A stretch of DNA of 10,726 bases, taken from the NCBI GenBank assembly GCA_023443145.1, contig JAEZVS010000157.1:1-10726 (forward strand), written 5' to 3'. The translations under genes were made by a program, and so were the position numbers. The notes under the pieces were generated by a model. It made no database searches. It had not been told where the DNA came from and was given only the letters and a program-made list of their open reading frames with translations. This DNA comes from Bacillota bacterium. Lineage in GTDB: Bacteria; Bacillota; Peptococcia; Peptococcales; Peptococcaceae. Below are positions 1 to 6,031 of the stretch, piece after piece. The stretch's first letter is position 1. Each line of letters starts with the position of its first letter.

Positions 1-618
1 ACCATTGACGGTGCAAGAGATGCCACCATCGCCGGTGAAACACCCAACGATATTCCCTTGCGCTTAGAACTCAGCCAAATCGGCCACATATTCTGCACCG
101 GTCGTAAAGCTTTTGATATGCTGAAAAAACACTGGGGAGATGCCATAACGATACCTGTCACCCGTCTACCCTCTCCATCTGCCGCCAACCGTGCCCGCTA
201 TTCTGACGAAGCGCTCATCTCTGCGGTACAGATCATCCGCACAACGCTGGAATCGCTTCGTATGACGCGACGCAAACCGTTTCCCACCGGGTTGCCGCTA
301 TTTGAAGTGCGCCAGACCCTAAAAGGTGAATTTGTGGACACCTTATACGAAGATGATGTGATGAGACTGGAGCGCATTGAAAGCTGGAACCATCCATCAC
401 CGGCCGACGGATTTTATGATCAAGAAGAATTGGAATGGGTCTCCGTTATTTCAGGCTGGGCGATGCTGGAAAACGATGCCGGCGAACGGCAAATGCTTCG
501 CAGTGGAGACCACTGCCTCATACACCCGCATCAACGCCATCGCGTAGTAGAAACCGCTTCTCCCTGCATCTGGATTTGCCTCTATCGAAAAAGAACACCG
601 CCTTCCAATCATCCATGA
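1..618 (+). CDS. DNA-deoxyinosine (hypoxanthine) glycosylase-like domain fused to a cupin domain, 5' end outside window
   Basis: The frame is open from the first base to the TGA at 616-618, so 205 C-terminal residues are visible and the start is missing. Visible residues 1-85 resemble the C-terminal half of the hypoxanthine-DNA glycosylase branch of the uracil-DNA glycosylase superfamily: a PNDIP segment, IGHIFCTGRKAF, and LPSPSAANRARYS (56-68), which matches the late active-site loop (family form LPSTSPAN). Such enzymes remove deaminated bases from DNA. Residues 120-195 resemble a small cupin: YDQEELEWV (139-147), a turn at SGWA (151-154), then GDHCLIHPHQRHRV (169-182), where His177 and His180 could bind metal. 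The only internal ATG near the domain junction (262) lacks a ribosome site, so a true fusion is likelier than two genes. A terminator follows 9 nt after the stop. The glycosylase call is fairly good, the cupin call good; the role of the cupin is unknown. Confidence 0.7.
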   Translation, partial: TIDGARDATIAGETPNDIPLRLELSQIGHIFCTGRKAFDMLKKHWGDAITIPVTRLPSPSAANRARYSDEALISAVQIIRTTLESLRMTRRKPFPTGLPLFEVRQTLKGEFVDTLYEDDVMRLERIESWNHPSPADGFYDQEELEWVSVISGWAMLENDAGERQMLRSGDHCLIHPHQRHRVVETASPCIWICLYRKRTPPSNHP

Positions 619-626
619 AATGACTT

Positions 627-651
627 ACCGCGCCCGGTGCGCGGTTTTTTT
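627..651 (+). terminator. Rho-independent terminator after the glycosylase-cupin gene
   Basis: A perfect 7-bp stem, ACCGCGC (627-633) pairing with GCGCGGT (639-645), closes a 5-nt loop and runs into a 7-T tract (645-651). It lies 9 nt after the stop codon. No matching T-run exists for the other strand, so it acts rightward and separates this gene from the LRR operon. Confidence 0.88.
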
Positions 652-664
652 AATGGTCCTCGGC

Positions 665-693
665 TTGCGATATGGATTTTAATATGGTACTCT
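665..693 (+). promoter_or_regulatory. Possible weak promoter of the LRR-vWA-MoxR operon
   Basis: TTGCGA (665-670) lies 17 nt before TACTCT (688-693), which is preceded by TGG (685-687) in the position of an extended -10. The -35 matches the sigma-70 consensus at 4 of 6 positions and the -10 at 3 of 6. The stretch between the upstream terminator and the ribosome site is AT-rich, as expected of a promoter, but the hexamers are poor, so the exact placement is uncertain. Confidence 0.3.
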
Positions 694-711
694 ATTTTCT
701 GATTATAGAAT

Positions 712-717
712 AAGGAG
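712..717 (+). promoter_or_regulatory. Ribosome binding site that sets the LRR start at TTG 726
   Basis: AAGGAG at 712-717 stands 8 nt before a TTG at 726. The in-frame GTG at 717 overlaps the site itself and cannot be the start, so the protein begins at TTG 726 with MNNSNWMYD. Confidence 0.75.
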
Positions 718-725
718 TGGCTATC

Positions 726-1688
726 TTGAATAATTCAAATTGGATGTATGATGCAAACTCTCGTAAGGCCACTGTTCTTTCCGGCACAGTGCAATTGCCG
801 CCGAATACTTTTCGAGGTGCACGCAAACTTCAACACATCGATTTTGGTGACAGTCTTGCTTACCTCCCTGATGATTGTTGCCGTCATGCGGTCGCTTTGC
901 AGACCGTACATATGCCTTCTACCATAGCAACTCTTGGCCGTCATGCCTTTGCCGACTGCCATGCTTTGACTGAAGTAAACCTGCCGAAAGGCATCACCAT
1001 TATCCCCGAAGGATTTTTGCAACGCGCCCATTCTCTTATATATTTAAAATTGCCGCCGACAATACGTAGCATCGGCAAAAACGCTTTTCGCGATTGTGCT
1101 CAATTGCAGCATCTTGAGTTGCCCGAGGGCCTCAGTCATTTGGACGACGGTGCCCTGGCCGGTGCGCAAGCGCTGCAATACATCCATCTGCCGTCCTCTC
1201 TCGACCGCTTAGGCGTGGACGCCCTGCCTAGAGGCGGTGCGATGACAGAAGTAACCGTTTCTGCCGGCAACAAGGCCTATACCACGCGAGAAGGCGCTAT
1301 TTATAGCGATAATGGCCGCACCTTGCTTTATTGGCCTTCAAACCATCCGCAAACGGTCTTACACATTCCGGAAGGCACCCATACGATAGCGCCCCATGCT
1401 TTTCGAGGCGCCCGAAAATTACTGCAAGTCGTCTGTCCGTCCTCTTTAAAGCAAGTGGGCGTGGGTGCTTTTGCAGAATCCAGCATTGAACAAGTGGTGT
1501 TTCAGTCAACACCTGTACTTGACGAGCCCACGGTCATGAGCGATGGCCTTTTTTATGGCACCGCCCTCACCGCTTTTACTTGGCCGGATGGAATCACTCG
1601 CCTACCGGCCTTTGCCTTTGCCCATAGTGCGCTGGCTTCCGTTGATCTACCTGAAAACTTGCAATACATTGGCCAAGGCGCTTTCTAA
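726..1688 (+). CDS. LRR_5 repeat protein, N-terminal part as actually terminated
   Basis: This is the product expected if TAA 1686-1688 is obeyed: 320 residues made almost wholly of BspA-type repeats and ending at IGQGAF. Clear repeat steps include HAFADCHALTEVNLP, NAFRDCAQLQHLELP and AFAHSALASVDLP. In the middle is the EGAIYSDNGRTLLYWP element, the GvLYs-dg-tLl-yP insert typical of BspA-like proteins. The module FRGARKL occurs twice (810-830 and 1401-1421) and is also similar at base level, a sign of internal duplication. The protein stops in mid-repeat with no capping segment, which argues that this is a truncated form and not a natural end. Repeats of this class usually bind proteins; the target is unknown. 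Confidence 0.75.
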   Translation: MNNSNWMYDANSRKATVLSGTVQLPPNTFRGARKLQHIDFGDSLAYLPDDCCRHAVALQTVHMPSTIATLGRHAFADCHALTEVNLPKGITIIPEGFLQRAHSLIYLKLPPTIRSIGKNAFRDCAQLQHLELPEGLSHLDDGALAGAQALQYIHLPSSLDRLGVDALPRGGAMTEVTVSAGNKAYTTREGAIYSDNGRTLLYWPSNHPQTVLHIPEGTHTIAPHAFRGARKLLQVVCPSSLKQVGVGAFAESSIEQVVFQSTPVLDEPTVMSDGLFYGTALTAFTWPDGITRLPAFAFAHSALASVDLPENLQYIGQGAF

Positions 1689-1727
1689 CGCACCCACTTA
1701 AGTGATGTTCATCTCTCCCCAAGCATT

Positions 1728-2279
1728 ATGTCCATCGGGGAGGGCGCCTTTTACGGCATTGACCGCTTACATATTCATCATGCACACTTGCCCTGCCTCC
1801 CGGCCGCCCTACGCCCTTTAGCTGCCGGCGATCTTCCGCGCGATGCTTTTCTGATACTGCCGGAAGGAACCATCCCCTATCTTGTGGCCGATGAGCAGGA
1901 ACCCATCTGCACCCATTTGGATGCCATCTGTTCCAGCCACAACTTATCGTGGTCGAACTTTGATGAAGCGGCTCGCCACTTTTCAACCCTTCATCATCAG
2001 ATGGAAGTGGCGTTGTTACGCCTTACCGCCCGTCAGACACCTGAAACCGTACATGCCCTGCGATATCGACACTTATTGGCCCGCCATGCCCGCTTTGCTG
2101 CCGAAACCCTCATTCATCGCCAAGATGAAGACACGTTGGCACAACTTTTGCATATGGTGATGCTCTCTGCCGATGAACTGGTGGCCCTGATATATCTGGC
2201 CGATCGTAAAGCAGCCCACGGCTGCAAACGCCTTTTATCCATGTGCCATGCGCCGGAGCCTAGGCGTTTTGCCATCTAG
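1728..2279 (+). CDS. C-terminal part of the interrupted LRR protein (last repeat plus helical domain)
   Basis: This open stretch has an ATG at 1728 but no ribosome site in front of it (the preceding bases are pyrimidine-rich), and the codons between the TAA and this ATG still encode repeat sequence. It is therefore best read as the separated 3' part of the LRR gene, not an independent gene. It contains one further repeat (MSIGEGAFYGIDRLHIHHAHLP), a linker with EGTIPYLV, then about 120 helical residues ending in RRFAI. The helical part has leucine spacing like ankyrin or alpha-alpha repeats. It may not be translated at all unless the stop is read through or ribosomes reinitiate. Confidence 0.55.
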   Translation: MSIGEGAFYGIDRLHIHHAHLPCLPAALRPLAAGDLPRDAFLILPEGTIPYLVADEQEPICTHLDAICSSHNLSWSNFDEAARHFSTLHHQMEVALLRLTARQTPETVHALRYRHLLARHARFAAETLIHRQDEDTLAQLLHMVMLSADELVALIYLADRKAAHGCKRLLSMCHAPEPRRFAI

Positions 2280-2285
2280 GAGGTG
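2278..2285 (+). promoter_or_regulatory. Ribosome binding site of the vWA gene, overlapping the LRR stop codon
   Basis: AGGAGGTG, a near-perfect anti-16S match, begins inside the LRR gene's TAG (2277-2279) and sits 5 nt before ATG 2291. Ribosomes ending on the LRR frame would stop directly on it, so coupling is possible. Its strength suggests the vWA protein can also be made without translation of the LRR gene. Confidence 0.8.
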
Positions 2286-2290
2286 CCGTC

Positions 2291-3694
2291 ATGCCTCATA
2301 TCGAATCCCGCTGCCATGACAGCGCAGCGACCGATCTGGCTCGTGACATTCTAAAAACTGCCCAGCAGGATTTATTGGTTTCTTTACGTTTTTTGGATGT
2401 GGTGTGTCATCGTTTGAACCAACACATTGTTTTTCATGCCAATCCTTCCGGTATTGACCGTCAACACCTTTATTGCAACCCGGAAGATCTGATCAAAGGT
2501 TATCAGAACGATCCGCGTTCTGCGTCACGACTTTATTTGCACATGTTGCTCCATGGCATCTTCCATCATTTTAGCCATCGTCAGCTGACAAATGCGTTTT
2601 GGCATCTGGCGTGCGACATGGTCACGGAATCCGTTATTTTAAAGTTGGACATCCCGGCCTGCCGCAGTCCTCGAGACCACAGCCAACGGGTGGCCCTTGC
2701 GCCCTATGAAGCAGCCCTACCCACCTTTACCGCCGATCATCTCTTTCGCCACCTTCTCTCTCATCCACCGGCTGATCCGGATCGATTGGCCACACTTTTT
2801 CACCGCGATCATCATTTATATTGGCAAGATGCCGATGCTTTATCCAATTCCGGTGACACAGGCGAAGCCGATCGACTTCTGCAAAGCCAAGCCTTTGATC
2901 TCTTGTCCGCTTACCAAAAAGAGCAGCCTTTAAATTGGGAGGCCCTTACTGTTGAAGTGGACATGGCTATAGAGCAAATGCAAGGCACATTGGGCACCGC
3001 TGCCGCTGCCATGAAACAGCACCTCTCTCTTTTGCACCCGGATGCCGTTGATTTTGATGATTTTTTACGTCGATTCGCCCGGCTGCACGATGCACTACAA
3101 GTGGACATAGACAGTTTCGACCCCATTTTCTATACGTATGGTCTCAACCTTTATGGGCGCCTGCCTTTGATCGAGCCTTTGGAAACACAAGAAATTGAAA
3201 AAATCGATGAATTCGTCATTGCCATCGACACTTCCGGTTCATGCTCCGGCGAAGTGGTGCAAGCTTTTTTAGAAAAAACTTGTTCACTGTTAAAAACCCG
3301 AGAGCGCTTTAACCATCAAATCAATCTATATTTATTTACCTGCGACTGCCAAATTCAGGACGAACGCCATCTAACTCAGCTGGATGATGTGCAAGAGTTG
3401 CTGATGCAAACACCCCTCAAAGGGTTTGGCGGTACCGACTTTCGACCTGTTTTTGCGCGCGTGGCCCAACTTCAAGAAGAAGGCCGCTTGCAACATCTGC
3501 GCGGCCTTCTCTATTTTACCGACGGTTTGGGCATCTATCCCAAAGCCGTGCCCCCCTATGACACGGGCTTTGTGTTTTTGGATCAGAGCCCGCATTTGCA
3601 CGACCCCGATTTTCCGCCCTGGGCCATGAAAGTGATTCTTTCGTCAGATGGTCTTAATGTGAAATCTGCTGCCTCTGAAAGGAGATCTTTGTGA
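2291..3694 (+). CDS. vWA-domain protein with DUF2201-type metallopeptidase-like N-terminal domain
   Basis: The 467-residue protein has two recognisable parts. The C-terminal part (about 305-450) is a von Willebrand A-like domain with an apparently complete MIDAS metal site: DTSGS (Asp313, Ser315, Ser317), Thr382 in GGTDF and Asp411 in YFTDG. The N-terminal part (about 15-125) resembles the putative metallopeptidase domain of DUF2201 proteins: LHMLLHGIFHHF (83-94) aligns with an HExxH-type helix, followed by ACDMVTES (107-114). The expected catalytic Glu is Gly89 here, so peptidase activity is doubtful although metal binding may remain. No signal peptide or membrane segment is seen. The gene overlaps the MoxR ATPase gene by 4 nt (GTGA). 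vWA proteins of this kind act as adaptors or substrates of a neighbouring MoxR ATPase, as ViaA does for RavA; a similar pairing is inferred here. Confidence 0.85.
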   Translation: MPHIESRCHDSAATDLARDILKTAQQDLLVSLRFLDVVCHRLNQHIVFHANPSGIDRQHLYCNPEDLIKGYQNDPRSASRLYLHMLLHGIFHHFSHRQLTNAFWHLACDMVTESVILKLDIPACRSPRDHSQRVALAPYEAALPTFTADHLFRHLLSHPPADPDRLATLFHRDHHLYWQDADALSNSGDTGEADRLLQSQAFDLLSAYQKEQPLNWEALTVEVDMAIEQMQGTLGTAAAAMKQHLSLLHPDAVDFDDFLRRFARLHDALQVDIDSFDPIFYTYGLNLYGRLPLIEPLETQEIEKIDEFVIAIDTSGSCSGEVVQAFLEKTCSLLKTRERFNHQINLYLFTCDCQIQDERHLTQLDDVQELLMQTPLKGFGGTDFRPVFARVAQLQEEGRLQHLRGLLYFTDGLGIYPKAVPPYDTGFVFLDQSPHLHDPDFPPWAMKVILSSDGLNVKSAASERRSL

Positions 3695-5334
3695 ACATCC
3701 ACGATGCCCGTATTCAAATTGAACAAGCTGTGCGCTCTTATTTAAAGAAAGACAGCGCCGGTCGTTATCGTATCCCCGTTTCCCAACAACGCCCCATCTT
3801 TATGCTGGGGGCGCCCGGCATCGGCAAGACCGCCATCATGGCTCAAATTGCCGGCCATTTGGCACTCAACCTTGTCTCCTACACCATGACCCACCACACC
3901 CGCCAAAGCGCTCTTGGCCTGCCCATCATCTCTGAACGACAATATGACGGTGAGACGGTGCCTATCTCTGAATACACCATGAGTGAAATCATCGCCACAA
4001 TTCATGAAACCATCGCATCCACCGGTATTAAGGAAGGCATTCTCTTTTTAGACGAAATCAATTGTGTTTCTGAGACACTGGCGCCGGCTATGTTGGAATT
4101 TTTACAATATAAAGTGTTCGGCCGCCATCAGGTTCCCCCGGGATGGGTCATTGTGACGGCCGGAAATCCCGCTGCTTACAACCGCACCGTGCGCGAGTTT
4201 GACATTGCCACCTTAGACCGCTTACGCGTGCTGGAAGTAACGGAAGATTATACCGCATGGCGCCTTTACGCCAAAGACAGCGGTGTACATGGTGCCGTTT
4301 TGGGCTTTCTGGATTTAAAACCCAACCACTTTTACCACATCGAAACCATTCCCGAAGGCAAACGATATGTCACTGCCCGCGGGTGGGATGATTTATCCAA
4401 GACCATCCAACTTTATGAAGAAGAGGGGTTTCCCATCGACCGTGCTCTAATCGATTCATTTATTCGCGTACCCCAAATTGCACGGGAATTTTCCGCATAT
4501 TATGATCTCTATATACTCTACAGCCGCACCTATGCCGTTGCCGACATTCTAAGCGGCCATGTGCGTCCTGATGTGCTGTCCCGTGCTCAAAACGCCCCCT
4601 TCGATGAACGGCTTTCGCTCATCGGTCTGCTGACCGGAGATATTCAAAAAGATTGTCGCCAATATGTGCTGGAAGCAGACCTTCTCGCCCATTTACAAGC
4701 CCGCTTCACCGATGCAAAAAAAGCGTTCAACCAAGATATGGCGACGGCCATCGCCCAACTGGAAACGTTCATAGAAGAGGAAAGGGCACACCTGCACACA
4801 ATAGACGCCGCCGGTCAAATGAAAAGAGATGAACGCCATCTCCACCAAGCGGCTCTCACCTTTTTTGATGAAACCCTCAGAAAGATGAGCCTTGAAACGT
4901 CCCTCTATTCCTTAATTGCGGAACAATCCAACGCCGATGACCGATGGAACGAAAAAGAAAACGTTCCACAGCATGTCGATTTGAGCAGTTCAAAAGCAGC
5001 CTCTGAGCCGGTAAGCGTCACAAACGCCGAACATTTGAAAAACATTTCTCCTTATCCCCTTATGCGGCATCTTTTTAACAGCCGCGTATCACACTGGAAC
5101 CAAAGCGCCCGCACCATTGCCGACAAGCTGCACCACCTTTTCACCTTTGCGGAAAATGCCTTCGGCAATGGTGAGGACATGGCTTTGGTGGCCACGGAAC
5201 TCAGTGTGGGGCTCTACTCAGCCACTTATTTGGCCGAACGACCCCATCCTGATTTTGAGCGCCATAAAAATCATTTGGCCTTAGAACGCCGGCGTGATGA
5301 TCTGGTGGCGCGGGCACAAACCTTTCAACTGTAA
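3691..5334 (+). CDS. MoxR-type AAA+ ATPase with long C-terminal extension
   Basis: A 547-residue ATPase starting at GTG 3691, with AAAGGAG six nt upstream and a 4-nt overlap with the vWA gene. The AAA+ core (about 30-290) shows Walker A GAPGIGKT (40-47), Walker B ILFLDEIN (117-124), sensor 1 TAGNP (156-160), arginine-finger candidates in LDRLR (175-179) and a sensor 2-like RYVTARGWDDL (225-235). This is the MoxR/AAA_5 pattern: chaperone-like motors that remodel protein complexes together with vWA partners. Typical MoxR proteins are around 300-350 residues; this one has some 250 more, including a charged, probably coiled-coil stretch (about 325-405), a polar linker near 410-450 and a final helical block. 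That extension may contact the vWA or LRR partner. The ATPase assignment is firm; the target is unknown. Confidence 0.92.
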   Translation: MNIHDARIQIEQAVRSYLKKDSAGRYRIPVSQQRPIFMLGAPGIGKTAIMAQIAGHLALNLVSYTMTHHTRQSALGLPIISERQYDGETVPISEYTMSEIIATIHETIASTGIKEGILFLDEINCVSETLAPAMLEFLQYKVFGRHQVPPGWVIVTAGNPAAYNRTVREFDIATLDRLRVLEVTEDYTAWRLYAKDSGVHGAVLGFLDLKPNHFYHIETIPEGKRYVTARGWDDLSKTIQLYEEEGFPIDRALIDSFIRVPQIAREFSAYYDLYILYSRTYAVADILSGHVRPDVLSRAQNAPFDERLSLIGLLTGDIQKDCRQYVLEADLLAHLQARFTDAKKAFNQDMATAIAQLETFIEEERAHLHTIDAAGQMKRDERHLHQAALTFFDETLRKMSLETSLYSLIAEQSNADDRWNEKENVPQHVDLSSSKAASEPVSVTNAEHLKNISPYPLMRHLFNSRVSHWNQSARTIADKLHHLFTFAENAFGNGEDMALVATELSVGLYSATYLAERPHPDFERHKNHLALERRRDDLVARAQTFQL

Positions 5335-5339
5335 AAAAG

Positions 5340-5381
5340 AAAGCGAGTCGTCGGTTCATGCCAACCGGCGACTCGCTTTTT
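5340..5381 (+). terminator. Strong terminator ending the LRR-vWA-MoxR operon, possibly bidirectional
   Basis: Bases 5343-5356 pair with 5363-5376 (14 bp, one G-T pair) around a 6-nt CATGCC loop, with further A-T pairs at the base and a T5 tract (5377-5381). The left flank is A-rich, so the reverse strand also has T-rich sequence after the hairpin and leftward transcripts could end here as well. It begins 6 nt after the ATPase stop. Confidence 0.9.
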
Positions 5382-5506
5382 ATAAATGGCACTGTTCCGC
5401 CGCACCACAATCCCTGCCAAGAGCAACGCCAACCATAAATCAAGCTGCGCGTTCAAACATCGGCTTCAAGCAGCCGGGCTCCTTGCGTTCTGGTTTCATG
5501 TACGGC

Positions 5507-5548
5507 AAAAACGCCCACATTCGAGAAAAACTTTCCCGAATGTGGGCG
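5507..5548 (-). terminator. Rho-independent terminator of the superoxide reductase gene
   Basis: On the reverse strand a perfect 12-bp stem (5537-5548 with 5512-5523), possibly extended inward by a short A-T helix, is followed by T5 (5511-5507). It lies 12 nt after the superoxide reductase stop. The roughly 125 bases between this hairpin and the ATPase terminator hold no gene that I can support. Confidence 0.9.
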
Positions 5549-5560
5549 CTCAGAGATCAA

Positions 5561-5935
5561 TTATACTTCGTATTTCCAGAGGCCGTGCAGGTTGCAATAT
5601 TCATACACACGCACCACTTTTTCATCGTCAGCCAACACGAAGTCGGCTTCCGGTTCCATATCCGGTGTCAGATCGGCACGAAGCACACGTTTATCGGTTT
5701 GCACTGCAATGAAGTTGATGAGATGTTCTTCCGTCATGGGGTGCTTGGTGCTGCCCACCACCACATGTACGTTTTTGCCGTCAATTTCCACAACAGGCAC
5801 GTGTTTTTCATTGGCTGCATCGGTGGTATTGGCTTTAAGAACTTGGAAGCCTTCCATAGCCCCTTCCTGCACAGTATAAATCAATTCAAATACATTTTTG
5901 GTTTCTTTACAACGAACAAATTTCAATTCTTCCAT
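5561..5935 (-). CDS. Superoxide reductase (desulfoferrodoxin family) with degenerate N-terminal desulforedoxin domain
   Basis: This 124-residue protein reduces superoxide to hydrogen peroxide without making oxygen, a hallmark of anaerobes. The catalytic iron site (centre II) is intact: Glu43-Lys44-His45 in EKHVPVVE, His65 in KHPM, His71 in EEH, and Cys114 and His117 in YCNLHGLWK. The first ~40 residues align with the desulforedoxin-like centre I domain, but of its four expected cysteines only Cys9 remains (RCKETKN where CxxC is usual, and no CC pair), so it probably carries one iron only, as reported for the Treponema pallidum enzyme. The ribosome site GGAGGG (5943-5948) is 7 nt from the ATG. 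The gene has its own promoter-like sequence upstream and its own terminator, and follows cysS on the same strand. Electrons may come from rubredoxin or a thioredoxin-like protein; the donor is unknown. Confidence 0.93.
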   Translation of the reverse strand: MEELKFVRCKETKNVFELIYTVQEGAMEGFQVLKANTTDAANEKHVPVVEIDGKNVHVVVGSTKHPMTEEHLINFIAVQTDKRVLRADLTPDMEPEADFVLADDEKVVRVYEYCNLHGLWKYEV

Positions 5936-5974
5936 TATTTAACCCTCCAAATGATTAATACATCCTCTGTTAAA

Positions 5975-6002
5975 ATATTACATTTGTTTCACTGATTGTC
6001 AT
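5975..6002 (-). promoter_or_regulatory. Probable promoter of the superoxide reductase gene
   Basis: On the reverse strand ATGACA (6002-5997, 5 of 6 matches to the -35 consensus) is followed after 16 nt by TAATAT (5980-5975). The start codon lies about 40 nt downstream. I see no convincing PerR or Fur box around it. It allows expression separate from the cysS operon. Confidence 0.55.
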
Positions 6003-6031
6003 ATACCCAGGTGAGCGCCCTTTAAACACAC

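Larger units (their letters stand above)
726..2279 (+). pseudogene. BspA-type leucine-rich-repeat protein gene interrupted by an in-frame TAA
   Basis: One reading frame runs from TTG 726 to TAG 2277-2279 with a single internal stop, TAA 1686-1688. Before it are 320 residues of LRR_5 (BspA/TpLRR-type) repeats with recurring LP..I..IG..AF steps. After it come 13 codons (RTHLSDVHLSPSI) and a further IGEGAF, so the repeat register is kept exactly across the stop. The last ~150 residues are predicted helical, with a YRHLLARHARFAAETLI segment like the helical tail of clostridial LRR proteins found beside AAA+ ATPases. No signal peptide or anchor is seen, so a cytoplasmic protein is expected, unlike classical surface BspA. 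The downstream vWA gene starts 12 nt after the final stop with its ribosome site on the stop codon, so the three genes form an operon. The TAA could be a real nonsense mutation, a sequencing error or, least likely, a recoded stop; one base change would restore a Tyr or Lys codon. Confidence 0.75.

Noticed and set aside
262..618. A separate cupin gene starting at ATG 262
   Set aside because: No ribosome site lies upstream and the frame is continuous with the glycosylase-like part, so a fusion is the simpler reading.
717..725. GTG 717 as the start of the LRR protein
   Set aside because: It overlaps the AAGGAG ribosome site; TTG 726 has the proper 8-nt spacing.
810..1421. Duplicated FRGARKL-coding segments (810-830 and 1401-1421) as a mobile or CRISPR-like repeat
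   Set aside because: They are in-frame copies within the LRR protein and are explained by repeat-module duplication.
1728..1730. ATG 1728 as the start of an independent gene
   Set aside because: There is no ribosome site, and the codons between the TAA and this ATG still encode LRR sequence in the same frame, so it is the back half of a broken gene.
5294..5995. A 233-codon forward open frame antisense to the superoxide reductase gene
   Set aside because: It starts inside the end of the ATPase gene without a ribosome site, runs through two terminator hairpins and covers a confidently identified gene on the other strand.
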